Shown piece by piece: positions 12,982 through 25,020 of a DNA stretch of 64,000 bases. Position 1 is the stretch's first letter, and each line of letters starts with the position of its first letter. The notes under the pieces were generated by a model. It ran no database searches. It saw nothing but the letters and a program-made list of their open reading frames with translations, and was not told the origin of the DNA. The DNA is taken from contig JAMXBD010000396.1 in the NCBI GenBank assembly GCA_024138025.1, positions 209,501 through 273,500 on the forward strand, given 5' to 3'. A program made the position numbers and the translations under genes. The DNA is from Combretum micranthum (taxonomy: Eukaryota; Streptophyta; Magnoliopsida; Myrtales; Combretaceae).

Positions 12982-13044
12982 GTTGTTGTTGTTGCTGCTG
13001 CTGTTGTTGTTGTTGTTGATGATGATGATGTTGTTGTGATGTTG
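12982..13044. repeat. Imperfect TTG/CTG/ATG triplet repeat
   Basis: Runs of TTG, GCT and GAT triplets. In the sense of the minus-strand gene this reads as CAA/CAG/CAT triplets upstream of a CT-rich putative leader. No coding frame is associated with it. Confidence 0.9.
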
Positions 13045-13060
13045 TTGTACAGGTAATAAA

Positions 13061-15030
13061 AAGAGTAGAAAATTTTAAGTGTCAGTTGTGGTGGTATTTA
13101 ATGGAACCCATTTTTTAACAAAGCATGGACAAGAAAATATTTCCCCCCATGTCTTTTCTTTTCTCTCTTTATTTTTCCTTATTTGGTAAAATATCAGGAG
13201 AAAATATAATGTGAAGTTGATTTAGGCTGTAATATAACCTAAAACTACTCAAGTTTAACTTCATATCAAAGTCAAATTAAACTTAAATTTTATAATCTTT
13301 AAATTGATATATATTGTATGGAGCTTTTATGGTCCATCGATGAACTGTTTAACTAATCCTCTAGCCATTAAAATAAATATAATAATTAAAATATTAACTA
13401 TTTTAGTTATTCGATCACGATTGACTATGGTGTAAGACATTGGATAATGATGAGATCGATCTCATCAAAATTAATGACAGAATCATAAAATTTCTCATGT
13501 TGTATCATTTACTCCATCATATCATAAAAGATAACAATTATTAAAAATACTTATAGTGTGTAGTGACCTATGAATGAAAAGAATATATAACCTCTAATAA
13601 TCGTAATTAATCACTTCACCACATACATTCTCATAATAGGCTAGTATAGAGATATTGATTTTATAACATATGACTTGATTTGACGACTCAAATTGAGTTT
13701 AATTTTAAATATTAATCTAGTCAAAATTAGACTTTAGATGTTATTATGAATTTAGTTTTAAAAAAATAAATAAAATTGAGCTTAAGTGAACTTAATCTAA
13801 TCTTTCTTCAAATACTTTTTCTAATTTGAGTTATTGGAACTTGAAGAAGAAATTCTAACTTTCAAAGAATTTTAAGTTTGGATCGAGTTTTAAATTTTCA
13901 AATCAAACTCGAGTATGGTATAAAACCTATTTATTTTATAACACTACTCCTATTAGATCCATCTATCTAATTTGTTAACCGGTACTTCTTTAAAGTTTTT
14001 GTTACTTTTTAATATATGTAAATAATTTCTAAATACTATTAAAACCCAAAAACTTCTTAATTTTTTTTCTTTTAAATTACCATTACAAAGATATAGAAGG
14101 ATTTAAATTCGAATCATCATACGAGGAAATCAATGATAATGTCATTAAAATATAAGAGAATTAGCAATAACATTTCAAGTTTTAAAAGATAGCTTGAAAA
14201 TCATTTTATGTTTGAAAAGTATATTTATAATCATTCCTAAAATTACCAAAATAATAAGATAATAGGCTGTTCTTCTCTTCGAGTAAAAATCCACCACAAA
14301 ATTCAGATTTTAAAATTAGAAGTGTAACAGCCATACTCCCCAGTTCGTTGAATTTGTGTATGCACGAAGAAGCAATGTTCTGGAAAAGAGAGAAAGAATA
14401 AAAAAATTATAAAGTAATAAAAGGTTAAAAAAAAGCATAAAATAATTAGTAACATTGCATAATAATAAAATATTTTTATATAAATAATTTTATAAAAAAG
14501 AAATTAATCTTTTATGTTGAAATATGATGCGTTCAAACATCAACCTGTCTTTTTCTGTCGCACTGACTTCTGAGTCATGCCAGACAACAAAGAAATTGCA
14601 CGAGAGCGATGGACATTACAGAGTTTCCTTTTACTAAATTCCAACCATGTTTTTGGATAAGATAATCTGGTTTTCGTCAATCCGTTAAAAACGGGATTGA
14701 TGAGAAGAGTATCCGGTTTTTTGTTTAGTAAAATTAACCGGCCAGAAACATAAAATAAATAAATTAAATTTGGCCAGCACAAATTTTGAAAAATAATAAA
14801 AAGAGAATAAAGAAACTGCTGTAAGTATTTGACTTGTCAAAAAACATTTTATATACCATATATAAAAATACACATGTGAATATTTGCACGTAAAGATTTG
14901 ATTGTGAAATGGCAATTTTAAGATTTTATTTAAAAAAATAAAAGAGAAAAAGAAAACCACGAGTATGTAAAATTGATCCACCATGGGGTTCAAACTTTAA
15001 TACAAAGCTTTTCTCACGGACGTAGAGCTA
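13061..15030. other. Intergenic DNA without recognisable features
   Basis: AT-rich. The short minus-strand frames at 14540-14993 have no domain and strongly biased composition, so I treat them as chance. I see no RNA gene and cannot delimit an element. Confidence 0.6.
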
Positions 15031-15032
15031 GA

Positions 15033-15668
15033 GTTACAAATGAACCACGTCCAGCTAAGTCAAGCTTTCAAGAACTTAGGTTTGATTCGTTTAAAATTTA
15101 TTAATCTCAAGTCAATTTTTTTATCGAGTCTAAAATATAAACTTAAACTCAACTCGCTTAGTTAAACAAACTTTCGTTCGAACTCAATCTTGAGCTCAAC
15201 TTATTTAGAAATCGAGCTTAGTTTGAGATCGAAACTAAACATTTTATCGAGCTTAAAATTTAAAGTATAAGCTCAACTCGTTTATATATCTTGTTTTCCA
15301 CTTTTTTAAACCTAAAAATATATATAAGAGTGCCATAAATACGATAAACATAAATATTAGATGGGAATTAGTTTTATTGTTTTAAGTTCATATATAGTAT
15401 ATCATAAATACAAGACTCATAAATTTACTAATGATTTTATTAACGAGCTTAATCGCGAATTTATTCACAAGTCTACTCACAATTCTATTCATGAGCCTAA
15501 ATGAGTTTATTCGCGAGCCAACTTATAAATAAACTTTAAGCTCAGCTCATTTCAATAAATGAATTTTACTTTAAACTTGAACTCGACTGGTTTGCTAATC
15601 GAGCTTGATTTAATTCGAGCCTGAAGTAAGAGAGCTTGAGCAGCTTTACTCGTTTGCAGCCTTACATT
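15033..15668. mobile_element. Nonautonomous hAT-like element (GAGCTTGAGCTC family)
   Basis: The left end begins 'tagagttacaaatgaacca'. The reverse complement of the right end begins 'taaggctgcaaacgagtaaa'. Both fit the common plant pattern TAGGGCTGCAAACGAGC. The body is full of 'gagctt', 'aactcg' and 'tcgagctt' words, as in this family and as in the element at 22440-23011. No clear 8 bp target duplication was found, so exact ends are uncertain. No coding capacity. Confidence 0.65.
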
Positions 15669-16480
15669 CAACATATTACTATAATGAGATTTAAGGAATT
15701 AATTTTCATCTTCTAAAGGTCATTTTTATTTTTGTTTAAATATTATATATTTTGAAGTCAGCACATAGAATGTGTATCAAAAGTAAGATAAGTTTAAGAC
15801 GCAAGTCATTTTGGCTCATTTGTTAATGGGCAAAACTTTTTAATCTATTAGGTATTATGCGATAGCACGGACTAAGCAATGATGATTGTTGAGCTTTTAA
15901 ATTCAACTTGGAATATGTCTCTTCCGTAAAAGAGGCCCTTAAGAAAGCATCATTAGTCATTAATAAAGAAAAAACAAAAAACAAAAAAGTGTGTGCCTAG
16001 CTTGAAAATCGCTTTTGCCCCGATCAAACGTGTGATTTTCCAACCATTGAAGTGGGAAATTTTGTAGCTCTTGCAAAATTCAAATAAAAGTGTGTGTATA
16101 CTATGTCTAATTATTCCGTTTATGTTAAAAAAGGAATGATTCAAGTGGTCACAATGGGAATAAATTGGAGTCCCGGGGTTGCACGTATTTTTTTGGACGG
16201 GAACTTTTGAAATTGAAATCATGGGGAGTGGGACGGTGGCAACTCTTGCTTCGTCTGTCCGAGGGGATTGTTTTTCTGTTTTTTGAAGTTGTAATTCTTT
16301 TTACTAAGGATTGTGGGTATTATCTTGGGTTTTGATGAGCTTTTGAATAGGGATAGGAAATATAATTTTAGCTAGCTCCATACCTATGGTAGACGATTCT
16401 ATAGTGACTTAGGCTATGGCATGTCTAGTGCTAGGATTTGGAGCTTTTTGGTGATGGTGATTGGGAATGGCAAATCATGA
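15669..16480. other. Intergenic DNA
   Basis: No gene seen. The minus-strand frame 15953-16222 lacks any recognisable domain. Confidence 0.6.
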
Positions 16481-16489
16481 ATAGGGTTC

Positions 16490-16665
16490 CAGGTGGGTTG
16501 AGGTATTCATAAACTACTCGAATTCAACTTGTTCAAGGAATGGCTCAGCTTGCTTAAACTCAAAATAAAACTTATTTAGTTAAATAAGTTGAGTCTGAGT
16601 TTTTATTTTGACTTGTGAGCGAGGCTTGAGAACATGCTCATGATTTCATAAACAAATATTTTATA
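16490..16665. repeat. hAT-like repeat fragment
   Basis: Words such as 'ctactcgaattcaacttg', 'ggctcagcttgcttaaact' and 'aataagttgagtctgag' match the body of the elements at 15.0 and 22.4 kb. Neither terminus is recognisable. Confidence 0.45.
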
Positions 16666-16911
16666 ATATTATTTTATTATATATAATTATTTATGTAAAT
16701 ATACCCGAGTTCAACCTCATTAAACTAAACAACCTCATTAATTTAGTTTTTCACTTGTTTTTAATAAATTTAGTTGTCAAAAGTTAAAAATGTTAAATAA
16801 TAATGATTTTTTCAAATTAATTTAATTAAATAAGAAAAATAATGTGGCAATGAAGTTACATGTAAGAGGTCTTTCAATATATTAGGACATGTACCACAAT
16901 AGGATTCATTG

Positions 16912-18179
16912 AAGGGTTAATGACCTAAACGCTATTTGAATTTTGCTCAAAAGAACAATTTACTATATAAACTTTTAAACAATCAATTAACTACTAAAAC
17001 AAACTTTTCGAGGACACAATCACTACTTGGCCTAACTCTGTTAACTTCGTCATCCTACGTGTCTAAACCAACCTATCTTAAAATGACACGTGACATTCAC
17101 ACATAAAAAAAAAAAAAAAACAGAGGACATTTTTCTCACACCTAAAATTTCTTAAAAAATATATAAAAATTTTATTAACACAATTTTTAACCCAGTTAAA
17201 CCCCTTAAAATCAAAACCTATGCTTCACCAAATTCAGGAACCTAATTTACAAACCCTAAATTTGACATATGAAAAGAAAAATCAAGCGTAGTAAAGCACA
17301 CTTGACACATTCGTGTAAAGAAGAAGATCGAAAGGGAAAATAAACAGGTAAATGGGATGAGTCGACAAACATTAAGCAATAAGTTTTGATTGTTATTTTT
17401 TACCTTCTGTTTTCAAAATTTTCGAATCTCTCAACACTTGATTTGTAGTGTGTATTCCTTCAATCCTTCTTCCATTTGTTGTTCCGCCAGGCAAAGGGAC
17501 AACAATGTTGAAGTGGTCATGATAGTGGGTCTTCCTTCGAGAAGCAGTAGGCACCACAGGATTGTCTTCTCTTCCAGTAATATAAAAAAGATTTGCACAT
17601 ACAATATTGTAGGGTTTTGTTTATGTTTACAATGTTGATTTGGGTTTTGTTTAGGCTTTTAATTCGTGTTTAAGGTTTCATACTTCCATATGGGTTTTGA
17701 CTAGAACGAGAGTTTCACATGGCATTTAATTTTAGGGTTTTGATTCGTTAAGTATTGTGGATCAAATTGAGGTTTCGATTTCAATTTATCTAATTGAAGA
17801 CAATCAAGGAGGGGATAGATTTAGGTATATTCTAGTCACAGTGATCTTAGTTTTTGTTTTGTTCAAAGTGGGTTTAACCTGGGTTAATTATATTTTTTAA
17901 AAGTTTTGGGTGTGAGAAAGATGAGAGAAAAATATCCTATGAGGTTTTTTTTCAATGTCATATGAGGTTTTTTTCTTTTCATGCGTAAATGCCACATGTC
18001 GTTTTAACTTGTAAGATAGTCTGGTTTGGACACGTAGGATGGCAGAGTTAATAGCATTAGGCCAATTAGTGATTGTATCCTTAAAAAGTTAGTTCAGGTA
18101 GTTAATTGATTTTTTAAAAGTTTAAATAGTAAATTGCTCTTTTGGGTAAAGTTCAGTTAGCATTTGTGTATTAACACTT
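16912..18179. mobile_element. MULE-like element with long terminal inverted repeats
   Basis: The first roughly 290 bases and the reverse complement of the last roughly 290 align along their length: 'gcaatttactat' style text, then 'acaatcacta.ttggccta', 'catcctacgtgtc.aaacca', a TGACACGTG-like block, 'ctcacacctaaaa' and 'aacccagttaaaccc'. Long inverted repeats around a central region are typical of Mutator-like elements. The centre (about 17214-17860) is single copy and contains an 82-codon frame at 17390-17638 whose end may be a degraded GRF zinc-finger segment. No transposase is present, so it is nonautonomous. Flanks share 'attgaa' but a clean 9 bp target duplication is not evident. Confidence 0.8.
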
Positions 18180-18659
18180 TATTGAAAATGTAACATCATC
18201 TAACAATTGTTAACGAAAATTTTAAAAAGCTTTGAAATTGGGTGCCCTTGAAATATTCAACCGCGTATTGAAATTGACATTTAACAAGTTTTGCTGTTTT
18301 AATTGAAATAAAATTTAATGTTTAGAAGTACAAAATTATCCTTAAGTAAACCAATGTTATTGGTACTTAATACCTTTTCTTTTTGGTATCTATGTTATAC
18401 CCTGCGGTAAATTTGTTTGTTAATAGTTATTTATATAATCTAAATTTCGAAAAATTTGTAGAAAATAAATTTAAATATTTATTTTCAAGCTATATTTAAA
18501 ATCTACATTTCTAGTAATAGTTTTTCATTAGTAATACTTACTACAACATACTACAACCATTCCAAGCATTCATAACAATAAACATAAAAAAATAGAAATT
18601 GAAAATAATTATGGATCCTATTAGATTACTATACAAAAGTGATAATGTTTAAAAATACT

Positions 18660-18890
18660 GGTTTATTTTTAAAGATTAGTTTTTTCATCATATTTTCGTC
18701 ATTTTGCCATCATTTTTTTTATTTGAAAACATATATTTGTCAAGAAACCAATATCGATGAAAAACTGACAGTTTTACTCTCTTAAACTGACCAAACAAAT
18801 ACCATAAAATATAATATAGATAAATTATAAATACATATCAAATATAGATATGATATATATAAAAATCTGATAATCTAAACAGGCCCAATT
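18660..18890 (+). repeat. Dispersed repeat related to 1990-2365
   Basis: Shares the order of words with the repeats near 2 kb: a T-rich start, 'tatttgtcaagaaacca', 'acagttttactc', 'ctgaccaaacaaata' and the ending 'taatctaaacaggccc'. Confidence 0.5.
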
Positions 18891-19895
18891 CAACACTATA
18901 AGAAACCATTTGGCAAGATTGAAAAAAATGGTACTAATTGACTATTGTTTGGATTAAGATATTACCGATTATGAGACCCCTAGATCTTGCATATGGCAAT
19001 TATATATAACAAGTGGTTATAAAACCAATACAGAGAAAAAGAATAAGAATTTATAAGATTAAAATAGTAAATATTAAAACAGTATTAATTGTAAATTCTG
19101 AGATGAAATGATTCAATAATGACTTATCAAGAACCTGTTTTTTTTTAACTATTGACTATCCATATTTTGGCATTATAGCATTAGGATTACTTGATGCTAA
19201 GTGAACATCTACAAACAAGAAGAGTGCTATAAAAAAACAAGCAAACACTACAAAGCCTTCACAACACTACCGACATGACACTTCTCAAGTCTTTTATTAG
19301 GATGCTTTCCAGTTCCAATGCTTGTCATGTGAGAAACAGTTGGGCCTATACACAGTTTCATTGGGTCACCACCAGAGAAAATGCACATGGTTCCACACAA
19401 ATTAATTACCAACCCTAAGATGGTTCACTTCCTAATCAACAAGCCCAAGTGAGGTAAAAGACAAACAATGATTTATCTTCTAAGTAATGCATGGGACAGC
19501 ATTGGCAGTTATGTATTTTCATTTCTCGGATCACATTTCTTAATGAAAATCAAATTAAGGGTAGGCTATAGATTGATTATAAGTTAAGTATAACCAATAA
19601 TGACCTTATGTTTTTTTAATTATATCTCAATTAAATTTAAGTTGAATTTGTCATTTTCATTTTAAATCAGATTGGCATCAAGTCTTGTTATATTATGGTG
19701 GGGGGACTAATCAATGACCAAATTGGGAAAATGTTTAGAGCAACAACAAGAGATCAAATGTGGCATCTTTGATAAAAATCAAAATTTGAAGTGTAACCTA
19801 AGGCTTATTTCAACCATAGAACACGGAACTAAAATCTTAATTATTAAATAGAATTCATATAGACTGGCTTACCAAATCTAACATGAATAATCCCA

Positions 19896-19995
19896 ATGTT
19901 TTTCCTAATAATATTATGTGCAGGTAAAAGATCCAAATATAATATGCACCCTGATTCTTTTTCCTAGTATTATTATGTGTAGGCAAAAGATCTAT
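19896..19995 (+). repeat. Short imperfect tandem duplication
   Basis: 'ttcctaataatattatgtgc' plus 'aggtaaaagatcca' is repeated about 63 bases later as 'ttcctagtattattatgtgt' plus 'aggcaaaagatcta'. Two units only. Confidence 0.6.
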
Positions 19996-22439
19996 AGATG
20001 AGAAAAGTTTCAATGGGTGATAATGCACTACATATAATATACACGTAATAGATAAATAATAACCAATCCACTTCTAACACGTAAATAGTTATTTTAAAAA
20101 CTACCCACTATCTTTTCCTTATATTAAAATATAATTTGTTGCTAATCACTATATCTATATATACATGTAATATATATTACCTATTCAATATTTTTACTAG
20201 ATTGAGTAAGAGCAAGATCCAATGGATAGATAGTCCATGAGTGCAATGAAGCTATGCAATGACTTGGCTAAATTTTGAGAGGCATCCAAAAGGAAAAGAT
20301 TTATGTTTTGTTGGAAAATCACTAGTTTATTTTTCTCTATATATGAGGTTGTGTCAAAATATCAAGAGATTTTAGCTTTGTTTAGTTTATTGATGGTATG
20401 CCATCATTTCAGTTCAGACTATTTGTTAATAATCAAATTTACTGATAAACATATCAAACAAATTAGATAAGATAATATGCAAATATAAATGAAAATTAGA
20501 CACGTATTCGATTTTCATGCATCAATGAATTTTCTTTTCTTTTTTTTTCCCTTTTTTATACAAAGTAAGAAGGGAAAGTCTTAATTGATATATGCATACC
20601 ATCTTGAAGGACCACAATCCTTGGTATGATTGGAATAATCATCTCCTCCATGATTAATATATCCAACACGTTAGGAATTAAATATATGCAACCATATAAA
20701 GAGGTTGGTGTAGAGGTCCTGTCCGTCTAGGCGGGTCAGATATAATACTCTTCACCCACTAATTTTAGAACTTTGTCAAATTTATTTCTAAGAATTTGAA
20801 AAATATTAATATATATATCAAAATTATTTTATTATCTTTGTGGGCTTTTTTTAATTATATTTTTTAATGACTCATTCTTTCTTTAATATATAATCCTGAA
20901 GCATCCACTAGGATCGATGGAAAGAGATGTTAGATGATATCTTTTGTCTCAAGCGCTCTTATTTTATAAATGAAAGCGAAAGAGGAAAGGAAGGAACAAT
21001 TGATAAAAAAGATAAAGGGGGCTTTCCTAGCCAATATGTCGTGTTGATGCTTTTGCTTCGCTTGCTCTTTAAGATATTCCATTTGATAACGACACCAAAC
21101 ATTGTAATAAGAAATATCCATGGAGACTTCAGTAACTTAGGACTTGAGTGTTTCATTAAAAATATATATATTCTCTGATCTATAAATCATTCATTAAATA
21201 AAATTATTTTTACCCCAATAAGAAATTCATATTCTATTAATGAGGAGAGATAAATTTTTGGATGAACTATCAAAATTATATAAATAGATATTTTGAGTTT
21301 TTAGAATACCGCAACAATTCAATCCCATAAGAATATCAACATAAAAAAAAATTACCACTAATATAATGCCGAATCAATCTTATGTAAATATAATTTAAAT
21401 CATTCTAAAAATAATCTTGGCCAAAATTTTAGAAATGATTGGTACTTGATTTAACTCGAATTGACAATGGAAATCAAGCAAATCAACTTTAATTGCATTA
21501 GACAGGAATCTTCCGATGTCAATATTTTTAAGGAGTATAAGCATATCATTGTGCAATTTCTAAGTTTTCAAGGGTTGTGATAATTTATCCTAAATATAAA
21601 TTATTTACTTCTATTGCAATTTTAATAATGGGCTATTGTAAAATACCATGTTGTAACAAGATTCTAAAATGTTTTAAAAGGTATCTTTCACAAAACAAAT
21701 CATTCCCATAAAAATTTAGAGAGGTATACATAGGGTATTTTATAATTTTATTTACAAAATGTTTCATTAGTTATTTAACAATTGAAATAAATTTTAATAA
21801 TAATCGAATTATTAAAATATTTAAATTATATTTATTTTAGTAGCAAAATAATTAACCGTGAAAGTCGTTTCCACGTACCCGTTGTTTTCAACGTTTTGTA
21901 ATTATTTTCTGCACATTGTTTTGTGAATACATGAGATGCCATGCCTCTTTGGTATACGTGTGGTCCTGTCCCTGTCGTCTTTTCGCATGTAAGAGATAGA
22001 TATGGAAGGTTAGGGCCAAATCCACGATTTGGAATCTGGGATTGAACTTTTACATCAATAGAAAATTCAGCAAATATTAAAAACTTTCGGTGCCAAAGTC
22101 AATAATCAATATAGAAGTTTTGTCAATGCTTTCGTTAGGAGCCTATCGATGTCCTAATAGTCAATTTATTAAACTAGTATAGTTTCAGATTCTTTTTCCT
22201 TTTAATATAATAATAACAATAGTTGTTTTTGAGTTTGATATCCCCACGTCATGTCAATATTATACAGATATATATTAAAAAAAAAAAAACGAATGTAACA
22301 GGATAATTAACAAGATATGATAATATACCAATGTGTTTGATATAATATTATTAAAATCTGATAAGTTCTCTTAATTAATTTTGATGGTAACAAAAACGTT
22401 TAAGTATTTTCTAACAGTCTACTAGGCGCACAACATGAA

Positions 22440-23011
22440 TAGGGCCGCCAAAGTGCCGAGTTGCTCGTGAGCTACTTGAATTCTGCTCACTTTAAGCTTG
22501 ACTTGATTCAAGCTTGATTAGTAAACGAGCCAAGCTTGAGGTTCAATTCAAGCTCATAAGCTTGCTCTTCTTGTTTGGACTTATGAGTAGACTCGTTAAT
22601 AAGCTTGTCAGTAAATTTATAAGTTCTATATTATGATATCAATATAAAAACAACAAAACTAATTTCTATTTAATATATATATTTATAATATTAGGCAATT
22701 TATATATTCTTTTTAGATTTAAAAAAAGAAAGAAAATAGGCTATTTAAATGGGTCGATCTTAAGCCTTAATTTGAGGCTCGATAAAAATCATTAGGCTCA
22801 ATAAAAAGCTTAGCTTGACTCGGTTCGAGCTCAATTTATAAACAAACCGAGCTCAAGTTTGAAATAAAATTCATTTAACTAAATGAGTTGAGCTTGAGCT
22901 TAGATTTTAATCTTGATAAGAGGCTTGGCTTGTGTTCGAGCTCGATAATGTTTAAACGAACCAAGCTAGAGTTTCAAAAGTTTGGCTTGGCTTGAGTCAT
23001 TTGTAGCGCTA
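22440..23011. mobile_element. Nonautonomous hAT element with 8 bp target duplication
   Basis: The element starts 'tagggccgccaaagtgccga' and ends 'catttgtagcgcta', which pair as short imperfect inverted ends. Flanks are 'aacatgaa' (22432-22439) and 'aacataaa' (23012-23019), an 8 bp target duplication with one mismatch, the size expected for hAT elements. The 572 bp body is rich in 'gagctt' and 'caagctt' words and has no coding capacity. It is the best-delimited member of the family also seen at 15.0 kb. Confidence 0.8.
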
Positions 23012-23740
23012 AACATAAATGATAATAATTACATAAAAATCTAGATTAAGAATTGGATATATGCATATCAAAAGAATAGTCAAAGTATTGTATGATACTC
23101 CATAAAAGCATTTATCAGATGATAAGTCAAAAGCTTTAGAAGAAGCATAAGATAAATAAAGCGAATGCACAAACATTGATAGCTATCAAATTATAAGTTG
23201 TTTAAATTAAATTTTACGAAGACTTAGTTTCACCCATTGAATGTATTTAGGTAACGTTTCTTAATGTGTACCACTTGAATCAATTAATCCATGGTATTTG
23301 ACAAGTTGGACATTTTTTTAAAGATTCTTGGAAATCAAGTTTTTATGATTTGTTCATAATAAAAAAAAAAAAAAAAAAAGCTTCGATTTCTATAAGTTCA
23401 AAAACATAAATCACCTATAAATGTGAATTAAACTTTATGGATAATGTGGTAAGCTTGAGTTAAGAGAAGAGATAAGGATGAATTTATTTAGCCGGATGTT
23501 TTTCTAATTAATATTGAGGTATGTTATTTCAAATTCGAGGTGAAGATATCACAAATAATTATATGAAACAATTTTAATATTCATTACCTTTTCAAAGTAA
23601 TAGACAAGAAGTTGAGATAGATACAAAATCAATTTCAAACAAATGAATAATATATAATAGGAAACTAAGAGATTTTTATGCAAGACCTATCTTCAACAAC
23701 TTATCCATTTATGCAGACAAATAACTTAAGAATATTTGAT
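23012..23740. other. Intergenic DNA
   Basis: No gene. It contains a poly-A run at about 23361-23380. Nothing else stands out. Confidence 0.6.
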
Positions 23741-24363
23741 ATGTTGGGAATTGTTATCTAAAAGACATAAAAACCCTAAAGATTTAAAATTCAGCATCAC
23801 TACTGCTACAACCTGTGATTATTATACTTAACCATTATAAACTCTTTTATTACCAGTGATCGCTATACTAAACTCACAAGCTTGCATAACTTTCTTCAGC
23901 TTATGTGCTTAATTTGAGAGATTTCATGTATCAGGTTTTACAAACTCTTATACTCTTGTTGTCAAGAGTTGTTTGAGTGCTTTGTAGAGAAATTACTTAA
24001 TATCTTATAGATCTGTGTTAGCTAAGTGTTTAGACTCATGAGATAGAGTAAGATAAAGCATTGATGCTTGCAATCTCTCTTGACTTTATTGGATTAGTGA
24101 AATAAATCGTGTAGAATACCGAGTCCACTAGTAAGCTGAAAGAGAAGATTAACTTATAAAGAAGAACATTTATAAATCTCATACCTCATTTACTTTTCTG
24201 CAATATATTTTTGTCTATTATTTAATTTTTAATTAGTGTTGTCATATCATTACAATAACTAAGCTTGAGGAGAAATTTTCATAAAAGTTTAATTCACTAA
24301 GTAATTCAAAAAATTTAAATACAATCAAGTCACCCTTTCTTGATTGCTTAGTCGGGACCTACA
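23741..24363 (+). mobile_element. Probable copia-type solo LTR
   Basis: Begins 'tgttgggaattgttatct' and ends 'tagtcgggacctaca', with the 'caccctttcttgattg' stretch just before the end that is common in Ty1/copia LTRs. The middle has 'ttggattagtgaaataa' and 'taccgagtccactagtaagc', again in copia LTR style. No primer-binding site follows and no second LTR is present. No target duplication was recognised, so this is either an old solo LTR or a truncated end. Confidence 0.5.
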
Positions 24364-24430
24364 AAATCAAAATATTAATAAGCATAAAATACAAGTATCA
24401 AGTACTTAATATTGAAGAAAATATATATTT

Positions 24431-25020
24431 GGATAAAAGTCACATTCGATACCTAAACTATTTACTTTTTGAAGTTTAAAGGTGTCGATTTATTACCTAT
24501 AATTCAAGATCATATTCCGGATGACGTATCTAATTGTAAAAATAGTTAAAGTTCATGTAGATAATTGTAAATTACAAGGTTCAAGTAGTTATATATTGGA
24601 AAGGAAAACTCCCTTTTGGTACCTGAACTTTAATGAAGTGGTAATTAAGTATTTAAACTTTTAAAAAGTTTAATTTCATACCTAATTAAACTTTTCTTCC
24701 CATTTTAGGCACCTGAACTTTATAAAAAAAACCAATTTAATGCTTGATTAAACTTTTTGTGCCATTTTTCACTATCTTATTCTTTTATTGTTTCTTAAAG
24801 TAATTAGATACATGTCATGCAAAGATGAGTAAGGTAGTATATAAGGCTATGAAAAGTTTAATTACGTATAAAATTAGACATTTTAAAAGTTCAAGTGCTT
24901 AATAGTCAATTTCGTCAAAGTTTAGGTACCAAAAGAGATATTTTCCCTAGTTTTAAACCAATGTGGTTAATTGTAAATATAGATAAAACAAAACCCGAGT
25001 ACCAAATATGACGATTATCC
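24431..25020. mobile_element. Outer MITE interrupted by a second MITE
   Basis: The left end 'ggataaaagtcacattcgat' pairs with the reverse complement of the right end, 'ggataatcgtcatatttggt'. The two halves (24431-24601 and 24950-25020) are separated by the inner element at 24602-24949. The right half only is also present at 39121-39190 in the second copy of the segmental duplication. Confidence 0.55.
24602..24949. mobile_element. Inner MITE with about 100 bp inverted ends
   Basis: The left end contains 'cccttttggtacctgaactt' followed by 'aattaagtatttaaactttt'. The reverse complement of the right end contains 'tctcttttggtacctaaact' followed by 'actattaagcacttgaactt'. The inverted ends run on into matching 'aatt..atac.taattaaact' text. 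It lies inside the outer MITE. Confidence 0.7.

Larger units (their letters stand above)
11410..13060 (-). promoter_or_regulatory. 5' UTR, leader intron and promoter of the TRM32-like gene
   Basis: A splice donor in the leader is visible at 11982-11983 (minus strand 'tttgag|gtaatg'), so an intron probably separates a noncoding first exon (about 12000-12950) from the coding start at 11409. The acceptor is not certain. Upstream lie CT-rich and CAA-rich stretches (minus-strand sense) typical of plant 5' leaders. No clear TATA box could be fixed. Confidence 0.45.
18180..22431. other. Intergenic DNA
   Basis: No supported gene over about 4.2 kb. The frames at 20927-21178 (both strands) overlap and have no domain. 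Two small repeats in it are listed separately. Confidence 0.6.

Noticed and set aside
15953..16222. 89-codon minus-strand frame
   Set aside because: No domain or paralogue and no gene structure around it.
20927..21178. Overlapping frames on both strands near 21 kb
   Set aside because: Frames on both strands overlap, no domain, AT-rich surroundings.
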